Below are positions 5,036 through 5,528 of a stretch of DNA of 5,528 nucleotides, in pieces; within the stretch, counting starts at the first letter, position 1; each line of letters opens with the position of its first letter. Source of the stretch: Candidatus Portnoybacteria bacterium CG_4_10_14_0_2_um_filter_44_20 (GTDB taxonomy: Bacteria; Patescibacteriota; Minisyncoccia; Portnoybacterales; GCA-002795985); assembly GCA_002792395.1 (NCBI GenBank), contig PFOG01000141.1:1-5528 (forward strand). Reading direction: 5' to 3'. A program made the position numbers and the translations under genes. The notes under the pieces are model-generated. The model did not search any database. It had not been told where the DNA came from and saw only the letters and a list, made by a program, of their open reading frames with translations.

Positions 5036-5057
5036 TTTTTGATTTTTTTTCTTAACT

Positions 5058-5078
5058 ATTGTATCCTAATGATATCAT
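5058..5078 (-). promoter_or_regulatory. Candidate -10 element and adjacent palindrome upstream of the holin-like/corA operon
   Basis: On the - strand a good -10, TACAAT, lies at 5063-5058. No convincing -35 stands at the usual distance. A perfect 10-bp palindrome, ATGATATCAT (5069-5078), occupies the spacer position and could be an operator or only chance in AT-rich DNA. The start point would be near 5051. Confidence 0.4.
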
Positions 5079-5222
5079 TTTTGCTTTCGTATTCAAAGTT
5101 GTTGGTAGGGAATTGGATGGTGAAATCTATTTATTGTTCGAGCTTGTCTAGAACTGTGACGCCCAAAATTTAGCTTCTCCATAAAGTCGAAGAATAAATT
5201 TTTGGCACTTCATAGTTTAATA

Positions 5223-5528
5223 ATGCTCAAATTTATGTTTAAAGACATACAAGAAGAAATAAAAAGCGCTCAGCCGCCGACGACTGCCGGCCGTTCTAAA
5301 ATTCATCTTGGCGCGGTCAGTTTCAACCATTTGGTTTTTTTGACGGCGCAGGCGGCAAAGAGGCCTTATGATTATTTTGTTCAAGAGATTAAAAGTAAGA
5401 CTATTGTGGGCAAGCGGAGCAAACATCCGATCGAAATCGATGGCGCGGCGATTGTCGCGGCCATGAGCTTCGGCGCTCTAAGCGCTACCGCCAAAATCGC
5501 CATTGCCAAGGGCGCGACTCTGGCCGGC
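5223..5528 (+). CDS. FMN-binding glutamate synthase family protein, N-terminal part (cut by window end)
   Basis: The first 102 residues of a protein continuing past the window. The segment IDGAAIVAAMSFGALSATA (72-90) followed by KIAIAKGATLAG (91-102) matches the start of the FMN-binding, alpha/beta-barrel glutamate synthase domain (PF01645). That domain converts 2-oxoglutarate and ammonia or glutamine-derived ammonia to glutamate in GltB, and it also occurs in stand-alone proteins of uncertain reaction. No glutamine amidotransferase domain precedes it, so this is the short stand-alone or archaeal-type form rather than full bacterial GltB. The upstream ~70 residues (KRPYDYFVQEIKSKT and the following basic segment) are typical lead-in sequence. 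The ATG at 5223 is preferred, and a second in-frame ATG lies at 5235. Neither has a ribosome-binding site, and I see no convincing promoter in 5079-5222. Confidence 0.85.
   Translation, partial: MLKFMFKDIQEEIKSAQPPTTAGRSKIHLGAVSFNHLVFLTAQAAKRPYDYFVQEIKSKTIVGKRSKHPIEIDGAAIVAAMSFGALSATAKIAIAKGATLAG

Noticed and set aside
4677..5042. 121-codon + strand frame opposite the holin-like gene
   Set aside because: The - strand protein has a clear four-helix family pattern. The + frame is its complement, Lys/Ile-rich without domain features, and it ignores the operon overlap.
5136..5154. Inverted repeat GTTC...GAAC resembling a LexA/SOS operator
   Set aside because: Only four outer pairs plus two inner pairs match, the spacing does not fit known LexA boxes, and no SOS gene is adjacent.

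Overview
The window most likely comes from a Candidate Phyla Radiation (Patescibacteria, Parcubacteria-like) genome. This is inference. It rests mainly on the first gene, a Clp-type double AAA+ ATPase whose N-terminal domain is replaced by an aromatic-rich membrane region, an architecture I associate with this group. Supporting signs are small two-helix membrane proteins, short leaders without Shine-Dalgarno sites on several genes, and moderate GC. The genetic code looks standard: TAG, TAA and TGA all act as stops.

Layout. Positions 1-2551 carry a promoter and the 813-aa membrane-anchored Clp-like ATPase on the + strand. Positions 2563-2598 hold a short degenerate 9-bp repeat. A well-formed promoter then drives a two-gene unit of small membrane proteins (2660-2983 and 3026-3244/3284), which ends at a strong intrinsic terminator (3296-3331). 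The second small gene appears to carry a single-base frame disruption: its natural C-terminus lies in another frame and stops just before the terminator. The 477-bp space between convergent genes (3285-3761) is densely structured. It holds two perfect DnaA boxes, a hairpin, a nested terminator-like structure, a probable structured small RNA of about 190 nt, and a palindromic bidirectional terminator. On the - strand, a four-helix PF04020-type membrane protein (5035-4691) and a CorA-family transporter (4694-3762) form an operon with an ATGA overlap. At the right edge (from 5223, +) begins a gene for an FMN-binding glutamate-synthase-type protein, cut by the window end.

How the parts fit. Most genes encode envelope proteins, but no single pathway links them. 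The most unusual protein is the Clp-like ATPase. Its second ATPase ring keeps all catalytic motifs. Its first ring has lost the Walker A Thr/Ser, the Walker B Glu and the arginine-finger pair, and both rings lack the usual pore-loop tyrosines. This points to a membrane-bound remodelling motor rather than a classical ClpP-coupled unfoldase. The other main points are the CorA protein with SMN in place of GMN, the DnaA-box pair, and the unassigned small RNA.
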